A DNA stretch of 64,000 nt from an uncultured Bacteroidales bacterium (GTDB taxonomy: Bacteria > Bacteroidota > Bacteroidia > Bacteroidales > UBA932): positions 1 to 64,000 of the forward strand of contig UQYV01000004.1 in the NCBI GenBank assembly GCA_900545245.1. The letters run 5' to 3'. Below, one piece after another: positions 45,163 through 52,643 of this stretch; within the stretch, counting starts at the first letter, position 1; each line of letters opens with the position of its first letter. The position numbers and the translations under genes were made by a program. The notes under the pieces were generated by a model. It was given only the letters and a program-made list of their open reading frames with translations, was not told where the DNA came from and searched no databases.

Positions 45163-45196
45163 TTTGTTGCTTCGATGAAAAAATTGCCTATCTTTG
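45163..45196 (+). promoter_or_regulatory. Promoter of greA
   Basis: TTTG (45163-45166) and TATCTTTG (45189-45196) form a Bacteroidota promoter with a 22-bp spacer. The leader to the greA ATG would be about 128 bases, long for this group. Confidence 0.5.
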
Positions 45197-45213
45197 CAGA
45201 GGTAGTTGGGGTT

Positions 45214-45301
45214 CCGCTCGTTGAAAGCGGGGCTCTGTTTATTTTAATGTCGCCGTAAGCAGCGAAGGCAAATTTGCTCTTCGCCGGCTTTGGCGGTTTT
45301 T
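45214..45301 (+). promoter_or_regulatory. Structured greA leader with competing hairpins
   Basis: CCGCT/AGCGG (45214-45218 with 45226-45230) forms a first stem. GCGAAG/CTTCGC (45262-45267 with 45279-45284), extended by an inner GCA/TGC, forms a second. CGCC/GGCG (45282-45285 with 45292-45295), followed by five T, looks like a short terminator. The last two share bases 45282-45284 and cannot form fully together, which is attenuator-like. Confidence 0.35.
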
Positions 45302-45330
45302 GGTAGTATATAACATTAAAAAGAAATATT

Positions 45331-45798
45331 ATGGCTATTCATTATGTTACCCAGCAGGGTATGGACAAACTCAAGAAGGACTTGGCTGACGCGATTGCCC
45401 AGCGTCCTGTGATTTCCGCTCAGATTGCGGAGGCAAGAGATAAGGGAGACCTTTCCGAAAACGCTGAATATGAGGCGGCGCGTGAGGCTCAGGGACTTCT
45501 GGAACTCAACATCTCCAAGCTTCAGGACCAGCTTGCCAATGCCAGGGTTATTGATGAGTCCCAGATCGGCACTGACAAGGTGCAGATGCTCAATAAGGTG
45601 CGTGTGAAGAACCTTACGCTCGGCAAGGAAATGGAGTTCACCCTCGTGGGCGAGTCAGAGGCGGACTTTACAAAGGGCAAGCTCGCGGCGACGACTCCTA
45701 TCGGAAAGGCTCTGATGGGACATTCCAAGGGCGAAATCGTGGAGGCGAAGGTACCTTCCGGCATCATCAAGTTCGAGATTATTGACATCACTCTGTAG
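45331..45798 (+). CDS. greA: Transcription elongation factor GreA
   Basis: 155-residue GreA, which rescues backtracked RNA polymerase by stimulating cleavage of the nascent RNA. The N-terminal coiled coil shows GDLSENAEYEAAREAQG near residues 36-52, with the Asp and Glu of the finger tip that act in cleavage. The C-terminal FKBP-like domain contains ISIGKAL-like text (TPIGKALMGHSKGEIVEAKV) that binds RNA polymerase. The length is that of typical GreA (about 158). It is followed after 31 bases by the HIT-family gene. Confidence 0.96.
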   Translation: MAIHYVTQQGMDKLKKDLADAIAQRPVISAQIAEARDKGDLSENAEYEAAREAQGLLELNISKLQDQLANARVIDESQIGTDKVQMLNKVRVKNLTLGKEMEFTLVGESEADFTKGKLAATTPIGKALMGHSKGEIVEAKVPSGIIKFEIIDITL

Positions 45799-45829
45799 TC
45801 TGTCGGGACGCATCTAAAAGACTGGGCTT

Positions 45830-46231
45830 ATGGCAACGATTTTCACACGCATAGCAAAGGGGGAGATTCCCTCATACAAATGTGCCGAGGATGATAATTT
45901 CTATGCATTCCTCGATATAAACCCTATGGTTGCGGGACATACGCTCGTGATTCCGAAGAATGTCGAGAATGACTACATTTTCGCGCTTGACGACCCGACC
46001 TACATCGGGCTCTGTGCATTCGCAAAGAAGGTTGCGACGGCGCTCGGAAAGGCAGTCCCGTGCAAGAGGGTGGGCGTTGCAGTTCTCGGAATGGAGGTCC
46101 CGCACACGCACATTCACCTCGTTCCTCTCCAGAAAGAGTCTGACATGGCTTTCGGCAAGCATGTGGAAGTGAGTCCTGAGGAAATGAGCCGGATTGCTTC
46201 GGACATATTGCGTGAATTCAATGCACTCTAA
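45830..46231 (+). CDS. HIT-family nucleotide-binding hydrolase
   Basis: 133-residue HIT protein. The histidine triad is VPHTHIHLVPL near residues 88-98. The N-terminal IFTRIAKGEIPSYKCAEDD and LDINPMVAGHTLVIPK are typical of Hint-type purine nucleoside phosphoramidases, which hydrolyse AMP conjugates with the middle histidine as nucleophile. The gene is complete. The greA-HIT order is seen in several Bacteroidota. The natural substrate is unknown. Confidence 0.93.
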   Translation: MATIFTRIAKGEIPSYKCAEDDNFYAFLDINPMVAGHTLVIPKNVENDYIFALDDPTYIGLCAFAKKVATALGKAVPCKRVGVAVLGMEVPHTHIHLVPLQKESDMAFGKHVEVSPEEMSRIASDILREFNAL

Positions 46232-46291
46232 TCTTTAAGGATGATGGCTGGCGCATGTTCGGCCATTGTCCTTTTTTATTTTCTGAATCTT

Positions 46292-47428
46292 ATGAAAACT
46301 GACAAAATATTTATTCTTGCATTGATTGCAGCCGTTTCGCTTGCAGGATGTTCCCGTGGAGCGAAAATCACCGTGACAGGAGACTCCGGCAGCGACATCG
46401 TCGTCAAGGCTTTGGACGTCAATAAGTACACCGTTCTTGACACACTCAATCTCGGCAAGTCCGGCAAGGCTGTCTGCAAGGTGGCTCTCGAAAAGGGCCA
46501 ACCGGAATTCATCTATCTTTATGCCGGACAGAAGAAGGTGGCGTCCCTGCTTCTTGACCGCGGTGACAAGGTGGACGTTGTGCTCGACACCATTGGCGGC
46601 TACAGCGTGAGTGGCTCTGATGACTGCGTGCGTCTACAGAAGATAGATGCGGACTTCAAGGCAGTGTCCGAGCAGATGTCGGACCTGTCATACGATCTTG
46701 ACAGGGCAGTTACAGATGCGGAAATATCCCATGCGAAGCGCGACCTCGGGCAGGCATACGTGGACTACTACCGCAGCGCCGTGAAATATGTTCTCGAGAA
46801 TAGCCATTCGCTTACCGTTGTACCTGTGTTCTGGCAGTCCTTTACCGGCGAGCTTCCGGTGTTCGGCCAGGAGACGGATGGTATTCTGATGCTCAACGTT
46901 GCCGATTCTCTTGAGACGGTATATCCCAAATCAAAATATGTCAAGGCACTTCGTGACGAAGCGAAGCGAAGGATGGACTATATGTCCCTGCTCAACAACC
47001 TCCGCAATGCAGAGCCTGTCTCGTTCCTTGATGTGGATCTGCCTGACATCAACGCAAGGAAGGTGAAGCTCAGCGAGGTGAACGCGCCGCTCGTGATGCT
47101 GCATTTTTGGACGGCTTCAGATCCGGAGCAGTGCCGCTTCAATCTCGACGTCCTCAAGCACTTCTATGACAAGTATCACAGCCGCGGGCTCGAAATCTAC
47201 TCGGTCGCTCTCGATCTCGACAAGACTCTTTGGGCAAAAGTCGTCAAGGAACAAAACATGCCGTGGATAAGCGTCTGCGATTCGCAGGGCGCAAACTCCA
47301 AATACATAGGACAATACAATGTCACCAAGCTTCCGACATCCTACTTCATCAGCCACGGCGAGCTTGTCGACGCCAAGGTCACCGATGAGAAATCGCTGGA
47401 TGAGCTGCTGAACCGGCTGCTGAAATAA
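46292..47428 (+). CDS. TlpA/thioredoxin-fold lipoprotein without the CxxC motif
   Basis: 378-residue lipoprotein (MKTDKIFILALIAAVSLAGC). The N-terminal 200 residues resemble the DUF4369-like beta domain plus helical linker of Bacteroidota TlpA proteins. The C-terminal 140 residues are a thioredoxin fold: PLVMLHFWTASDPEQCRFNL, GLEIYSVALDLDKTLW and the cis-Pro loop KLPTSYFI. The usual WCxxC is replaced by TASDPEQC, leaving one Cys, so dithiol-disulfide exchange of the normal kind is not expected. The ATG at 46292 is chosen because it starts the signal peptide; an ATG at 46241 would add 17 residues. Confidence 0.8.
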   Translation: MKTDKIFILALIAAVSLAGCSRGAKITVTGDSGSDIVVKALDVNKYTVLDTLNLGKSGKAVCKVALEKGQPEFIYLYAGQKKVASLLLDRGDKVDVVLDTIGGYSVSGSDDCVRLQKIDADFKAVSEQMSDLSYDLDRAVTDAEISHAKRDLGQAYVDYYRSAVKYVLENSHSLTVVPVFWQSFTGELPVFGQETDGILMLNVADSLETVYPKSKYVKALRDEAKRRMDYMSLLNNLRNAEPVSFLDVDLPDINARKVKLSEVNAPLVMLHFWTASDPEQCRFNLDVLKHFYDKYHSRGLEIYSVALDLDKTLWAKVVKEQNMPWISVCDSQGANSKYIGQYNVTKLPTSYFISHGELVDAKVTDEKSLDELLNRLLK

Positions 47429-47516
47429 GACTGCGAATGCCCTTATGCACCCCGACACCTTCTACCGCACAGCGCGCAAGACCGGCTCTGACGGGGCTTG
47501 ATTTAGAAATTTTTGC

Positions 47517-47524
47517 TATTTTTG
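47517..47524 (+). promoter_or_regulatory. Candidate -7 box for the GH3-regulator unit
   Basis: TATTTTTG matches TAnnTTTG and lies 24 bases before the GH3 ATG at 47549. Confidence 0.5.
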
Positions 47525-47548
47525 CGGAACTGTTTGTGATAATTGAAA

Positions 47549-49870
47549 ATGAGGGAACTAATAACTATCATCGGGCTGCTTTTGCTTTCTTTCACAGCGA
47601 TGGCACAGATTCGTCTCGGGGACGCTTCTCCCGAGGAGGTGCTCGGAAACATGACGCTTGAGGAAAAGGCCGCGCTTCTTGTCGGCTCGCAGAATCATTA
47701 TGAAGAGGGTCGGGAGGCGACGAGTTCTTCCAGCAGTCTTCTGAAAGGTGCTGCCGGGACGACATCCTCGGTGGAACGTCTCGGCATTCCTGCGACTGTG
47801 CTTGCCGACGGACCGGCAGGGCTCCGGATAGATCCTGTGAGGGACGGGGACAACCGCACGTATTACTGCACCGCTTTCCCTGTGGGAACGGCCTTGGCTT
47901 CCTCTTGGGACGTGGGGCTTGTCAGCAGAGTCGGGGCAGCGATAGGCAATGAGGTGTTGGAATATGGAGCCGATGTCCTGCTTGCTCCGGGAGCAAACAT
48001 CCAGCGCAACCCGCTGTGCGGACGTAATTTCGAGTACTATTCCGAAGATCCGGTTGTGACGGGAAAGATTGCCTCGGCTTTCGTGTGCGGCATTCAGTCG
48101 CAGGGGGCCGGGACTTCCGTCAAGCATTTTGCCGCAAATAATCAGGAAACCAAACGTTCCGGGAATGACTCACGCATCGGGCAAAGGGCGTTGGGGGAAA
48201 TCTATCTTAGGGGCTTCGAGACCATCGTGAAGGAAGCGCGGCCTTGGACTGTAATGTCTTCATATAACAGGATTAACGGCCGTGACACCCAGTCGGACAG
48301 GGAATTGCTCACGGAGCTCCTTCGCGAAGAGTGGGGCTATGACGGCATTGTGATGACCGACTGGACAGGGACAAGGAACACTGCGGAGCAGATTGCCGCC
48401 GGGAACGACCTTCTTGAACCCGGAAATCCGGAACAGGTGAATGAGATTGTTGCGGCTGTGCGCATGGGAAAACTCTCCATGGAGGATTTGGACGCGTGCG
48501 TTCTGAGGATGCTGCGCTATGTGATGAAGACTCCGTCATTTCGGAAATATGAGTTCGGCTCCGCCCCGGATCTGAAGTCTCATGCTGAATTGGTCAGAAG
48601 TGCTGCTGCCGAGTGCATGGTTCTACTAAAGAATGACAATAATGCCCTGCCTTTTGCAGGTGTTGGCAAAATCGCGCTTTTCGGGGCATCGGCGTATGAC
48701 ATGATTGCCGGCGGAAATGGTTCCGGAAACGTGAATAAGGCCTATATGGTGTCGCTTGATGAAGGACTGAAAAATGCCGGACTGTCGCTTGACGGGGAAC
48801 TTGTTCGTTATTATGACGGCTATGCCGGATATTATGTGGAAAAATGGCGCAGCGAGGGTTTCGTGAACACCATCTGGAACAGGCGCACGCTTCCCGAACC
48901 GGAGATGCCTTCCGGGTATGTGTGGAAGGCTGCCTCAGAGAATGACGCCGCTGTCGTTGTGATTGCAAGAACAGCGGGAGAAGACAACGACAGAAAACTT
49001 GAGAAGGGCGACTGGTACTTGACGGATGCCGAGATGAGTCTGCTTCGTGATGTCTGCGACAGTTTCCATGCACGCGGGAAGAAGGTCACGGTTGTGCTTA
49101 ATGTCGGCGGCGTGATTGACACCGCATCGTGGAAACATCTTCCGGATGCGATATTGCTTGCATGGCATCCGGGCCAGGAGGGTGGGAATGCCGTGGCTGA
49201 CGTGCTCATTGGAAGAGTGAACCCGTCAGGGAGGCTGGCGGTGACATTTCCGGAGAATTATTTTGATGATCCGTCGTCATTTAACTTTCCATACGACTAT
49301 TACCGGCCTGCTGACCGCAGAAAATATGATCGTGAAAACCGCAGTACGCTGGATTGGACAGATTATGACGAGGGAATATATGTGGGGTACCGCTGGTTCT
49401 CTACTTTTGGAAAGCAGGTCTCGTATCCGTTCGGCTATGGCTTGAGCTACACTGAGTTCGAGCAGAGTGAACCGTCCGTCAGGGTCACGGCGGACAGCGT
49501 GTTCTTCAGCGTGAAAGTAAGAAATGTAGGGAAAGTTGCCGGCAGCGATGTGGCCGAAGTCTTTGTCTCGGCACCGGAATCTCCGGACATGGATAGGCCA
49601 AAGGTTGAACTCAAGTCTTTCTCCAAGACTCGGGTTCTCGCGCCGGGAGATGCCGAAGTGCTTACAATGGGAGTCTCCGTGCGTGAATTGGCCTCGTTTA
49701 ACGAGCGGGCTTCAGCATGGCGTGCCGATGCAGGAAAATATATCGCAAGGTTCTGCCTGGATGCTGAGACCGAGCTATGTTCCGCCACATTCCGCCTAAA
49801 GAAGACATACATTGAAAAATGCCGGGACATACTTCGGAAGGATAGACCGGTACAAAGTCAGATGTATTGA
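47549..49870 (+). CDS. Glycoside hydrolase family 3 (beta-glucosidase-like), secreted
   Basis: 773-residue exo-glycosidase with signal peptide (cleavage near SFTAMAQ). The GH3 barrel shows ANIQRNPLCGRNFEYYSEDP, SVKHFAANNQETKR and the nucleophile Asp271 in GIVMTDWTGT. The second alpha/beta domain starts AECMVLLKNDNNALPF (about 350). A C-terminal Fn3-like domain (PFGYGLSYTEFEQSEPSVRV onwards) completes the three-domain layout of beta-glucosidases and beta-xylosidases. It removes terminal beta-linked sugars in the periplasm; the exact sugar is not evident. An in-frame TTG at 47543 is less likely. The regulator gene starts two bases after its stop. Confidence 0.92.
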   Translation: MRELITIIGLLLLSFTAMAQIRLGDASPEEVLGNMTLEEKAALLVGSQNHYEEGREATSSSSSLLKGAAGTTSSVERLGIPATVLADGPAGLRIDPVRDGDNRTYYCTAFPVGTALASSWDVGLVSRVGAAIGNEVLEYGADVLLAPGANIQRNPLCGRNFEYYSEDPVVTGKIASAFVCGIQSQGAGTSVKHFAANNQETKRSGNDSRIGQRALGEIYLRGFETIVKEARPWTVMSSYNRINGRDTQSDRELLTELLREEWGYDGIVMTDWTGTRNTAEQIAAGNDLLEPGNPEQVNEIVAAVRMGKLSMEDLDACVLRMLRYVMKTPSFRKYEFGSAPDLKSHAELVRSAAAECMVLLKNDNNALPFAGVGKIALFGASAYDMIAGGNGSGNVNKAYMVSLDEGLKNAGLSLDGELVRYYDGYAGYYVEKWRSEGFVNTIWNRRTLPEPEMPSGYVWKAASENDAAVVVIARTAGEDNDRKLEKGDWYLTDAEMSLLRDVCDSFHARGKKVTVVLNVGGVIDTASWKHLPDAILLAWHPGQEGGNAVADVLIGRVNPSGRLAVTFPENYFDDPSSFNFPYDYYRPADRRKYDRENRSTLDWTDYDEGIYVGYRWFSTFGKQVSYPFGYGLSYTEFEQSEPSVRVTADSVFFSVKVRNVGKVAGSDVAEVFVSAPESPDMDRPKVELKSFSKTRVLAPGDAEVLTMGVSVRELASFNERASAWRADAGKYIARFCLDAETELCSATFRLKKTYIEKCRDILRKDRPVQSQMY

Positions 49871-49872
49871 AG

Positions 49873-52449
49873 ATGAGAGTGTTGAGGTCAGGGATATTGA
49901 TGGCGGTCATGACTGTGATGTCATGGCAGCCGCTCATTTGTGCTCCGGTTCGGCAGGTAGACTATACGAAGGAACTGCCTATGTGCAACTATGGCCTGAC
50001 TTTCCGCTCCCACAGTTACTCTATAGACGAGAGAACCTCCCTGAATCTCACTCCGGACAGGCATTTGAACCTGCGGCGCGGGTTCAGCGTCGACTTTGAC
50101 CTTTGTCTGAATCATGAGGACGCCGCATACGGTTATGTGATGCGCCTCATTTCCGGAAACAGCTCGGCACTTGACATCAATGCGAACATAAACACCGGAA
50201 ACCTGAACATTGTCCTGATACGTGACGGAAACACGGTCGTTAACGTGCCGCTTCATGACGAGATGAGGCTTGAAGCCGGGCGATGGATGCATGTGAATGT
50301 GATGGTTGATACCGGGGATATTGTCTGCAGCGTGGATTCCGTCACCCATCATTTCCGTAATGAACTGTCCGATCTGTCTGATGTCGAGCTGTGGTTCGGG
50401 GCCTGCGGGGACGACCGTTTCTATTCGACTGACGTCGCTCCTATGACGCTGAAAAACATCGTGTTGTCGACTCCTAAGGGGATTATCGGGGAATGGAAAC
50501 TCTGCAGCAACAACGGAACCGAGGTGTATGATGAAATCCGTGGGGCGAAGGCTACCGTGGCCAATGGAGTGTGGGAGATAGACAGGCACACAAGCTGGAC
50601 AAGGCTCTGCTCGGAGAAATTCGGCTCGCAGCCGGAGATTGCCTTTGACCGCTACTCAGCTCATCTGTTCGTGGCCTCTGACGAGGCTGTGGTTGATATC
50701 GGACTCTCCGATGGCATCAGGAAACGTACTGAGGTCAAGTCCGGTCGACCGTTTATCTGCGGGGGCAGTCAGATGATCTACGATCCGGTGCGCAGGGAAC
50801 TGATTTCCTATAGCGTCCAGTTTCAGGCATTCACCATGTTCGATTTCCGGACAGGCTGCTGGTCATCCTCACGTCGTGAGAACATCCCGAGAAACCAGCA
50901 GCACAGCCGCTGGTTTGAGCCCTCTTCCCGTATGCTGTATGTGTTCGGAGGCTATGGAAATCACCTGTACAATTCAGATTTCTACAGCCGCGACATCGAC
51001 ACCCGGAAGTGGAATTATATGAACCTTGCCGGAAGCATCGCTCCGCGCTATCTCGCGGCGATGGGCATGTCCGGCGGCAGTCTTCTGGTCATGGGCGGCT
51101 ACGGCAACCTTTCCGGCAGGCAGGAGGAGTCTCCAAGGAACATGTACGACATCAACCGTATAGACGTAAACACGGGCGAGGTGACGCATGTCTCTGATTT
51201 TTCGCTTTCTGATGATCGCTATTCCATGGCGTCGACCCTTGTCCGTGACGAAAAGTCAGGGCGGATATGGTCTCTCGCGTTTGACAACGGGCGTTCGGCA
51301 TCTTCGCTGAACCTTTTCTACGTGGCTCCAGGAGTTTCGGAGGCCGTGTTCTGCGGCACACCGGTGCCATACGCGTTTCATGACATCGAGTCTTGTTCCG
51401 AACTGGCCTTCAGTCCGGACTCCACAAGTCTTTATGCAATAGTCTCAAATGCCGCAAATTCGGCTGGAGGTGGGTATGTGGTAGAGGTCTATGAACTAGC
51501 CTATCCGCCTATTTCCGCAGAACTTGTCCGGCAACAGCCCCGTGAACTATCATGTCTTCATACGGTTATGCTGAGCCTTTCTGCCATTGCGGTTCTTGTT
51601 GCTGGCGGCGCTGTCCTCGTGTTTGTTTTAGTGCGAAAAAAGAGACGGCGTACACGGAAATGCGACACAGGCTCTGCGCTGCCGGAGCCGGACGGCGCTT
51701 CCGCTTCCCATCGCGTTCCAGAGCGGTCTCCGTCATCAATCTGTCTGCTCGGCGGGCTGTCAATCATCGACACCGAGGGGAAGGACATCACTGCGGAATT
51801 CACTCCTGTAGTAAGGCAGCTCCTGCTTCTTATTCTGATGAACTCCAGCGTGAAGTCGGTGGGTGTCACCTCTGAGGTGCTCGATGATACGCTCTGGTAC
51901 GGAATGGAAAGAAAGCAGGCCGCAAACAATAGAAATGTGAACATACGCAAGCTGCGCCTGAAACTTGACAAAGTCTGGAATGTTGAGCTTACTGGCAGGA
52001 ACGGTTACTGGTTCTTTGACCTTGAAGATCTTTCCTGCTGCGACTACATTGAAGCCGTGCAGTTGTTGAAGGATGTGCTGGCTAAACCGGATGATAGGGA
52101 AAAGCTGATCCGCTTGCTGTCCCTCGTGATGAACGGACCTCTGCTTCCGGACAATGACTTTGAGTGGCTGGATGATTACAAGGGCCGCTACACCAATATG
52201 ATTGTGGAAAATCTTGTGAAAATCCAGCATTTTTGGGATGACGACTACGATATGTCGATAATGATTGCACGCGCGATGAGAGTTCAGGACATAATTGACG
52301 AAGAGGCGATACGCATCTATTGTCGAGCTCTCCACCGCAAGGGCAACCGAAGCCTGTCACGCTCGACGTGGGACAGATTTACGGAGGATTACCGCAGGAT
52401 TATGGGAACGCTTCCGGATTTTTCGTATTCGCAGATAATAGGCGACTGA
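49873..52449 (+). CDS. Membrane-spanning regulator: lectin-like and Kelch sensor, TM helix, SARP-like DNA-binding and BTAD domains
   Basis: 858 residues. A signal peptide (1-24) is followed by a LamG/concanavalin-A-like domain (about 35-220: GRWMHVNVMVDTGDIVCSVD). Kelch-like propeller repeats follow (about 250-540: LYVFGGYGNHLYNSDFYSRD, LLVMGGYGNLSGRQEE). One TM helix lies at about 562-586, followed by RKKRRRTRK. In the cytoplasm, a winged-helix domain of OmpR/SARP type (about 621-715: NNRNVNIRKLRLKLDK, TGRNGYWFFDL) is followed by a BTAD-like helical domain (DFEWLDDYKGRYTNMIVENL). It would sense a sugar or surface signal and bind DNA without a kinase. It is placed between GH3 and the SusC/SusD genes, which it probably controls. 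The ATG at 49873 lies two bases after the GH3 stop. Confidence 0.8.
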   Translation: MRVLRSGILMAVMTVMSWQPLICAPVRQVDYTKELPMCNYGLTFRSHSYSIDERTSLNLTPDRHLNLRRGFSVDFDLCLNHEDAAYGYVMRLISGNSSALDINANINTGNLNIVLIRDGNTVVNVPLHDEMRLEAGRWMHVNVMVDTGDIVCSVDSVTHHFRNELSDLSDVELWFGACGDDRFYSTDVAPMTLKNIVLSTPKGIIGEWKLCSNNGTEVYDEIRGAKATVANGVWEIDRHTSWTRLCSEKFGSQPEIAFDRYSAHLFVASDEAVVDIGLSDGIRKRTEVKSGRPFICGGSQMIYDPVRRELISYSVQFQAFTMFDFRTGCWSSSRRENIPRNQQHSRWFEPSSRMLYVFGGYGNHLYNSDFYSRDIDTRKWNYMNLAGSIAPRYLAAMGMSGGSLLVMGGYGNLSGRQEESPRNMYDINRIDVNTGEVTHVSDFSLSDDRYSMASTLVRDEKSGRIWSLAFDNGRSASSLNLFYVAPGVSEAVFCGTPVPYAFHDIESCSELAFSPDSTSLYAIVSNAANSAGGGYVVEVYELAYPPISAELVRQQPRELSCLHTVMLSLSAIAVLVAGGAVLVFVLVRKKRRRTRKCDTGSALPEPDGASASHRVPERSPSSICLLGGLSIIDTEGKDITAEFTPVVRQLLLLILMNSSVKSVGVTSEVLDDTLWYGMERKQAANNRNVNIRKLRLKLDKVWNVELTGRNGYWFFDLEDLSCCDYIEAVQLLKDVLAKPDDREKLIRLLSLVMNGPLLPDNDFEWLDDYKGRYTNMIVENLVKIQHFWDDDYDMSIMIARAMRVQDIIDEEAIRIYCRALHRKGNRSLSRSTWDRFTEDYRRIMGTLPDFSYSQIIGD

Positions 52450-52480
52450 TTTTTCTTGTATGCCAGTGGCTGATTCTATG

Positions 52481-52521
52481 GTTAATTGGCGTTCTTGCCT
52501 GCCGCGTTAATTCTAAATTAA
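52481..52521. promoter_or_regulatory. Candidate operator upstream of the susC promoter
   Basis: GTTAATT occurs at 52481-52487 and 52506-52512. The second copy begins a palindrome TTAAT-n5-ATTAA (52507-52521). It lies 22-63 bases upstream of the -7 box, a usual place for an activator. Confidence 0.35.
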
Positions 52522-52543
52522 GCCAAAAATAATACGACCCTTA

Positions 52544-52551
52544 TAAATTTG
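52544..52551 (+). promoter_or_regulatory. Candidate -7 box for the PUL susC operon
   Basis: TAAATTTG matches TAnnTTTG. No -33 TTTG is present at the normal distance, consistent with dependence on an activator. The leader is about 86 bases. Confidence 0.5.
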
Positions 52552-52643
52552 CGTCGTTAGTTTAAGTAAACCACGTGTTACAACGGAACAATGCCCGCTG
52601 AAGGCCGGTTCCGAGTTAATAACCAAATTTAACAGGGTATCAG

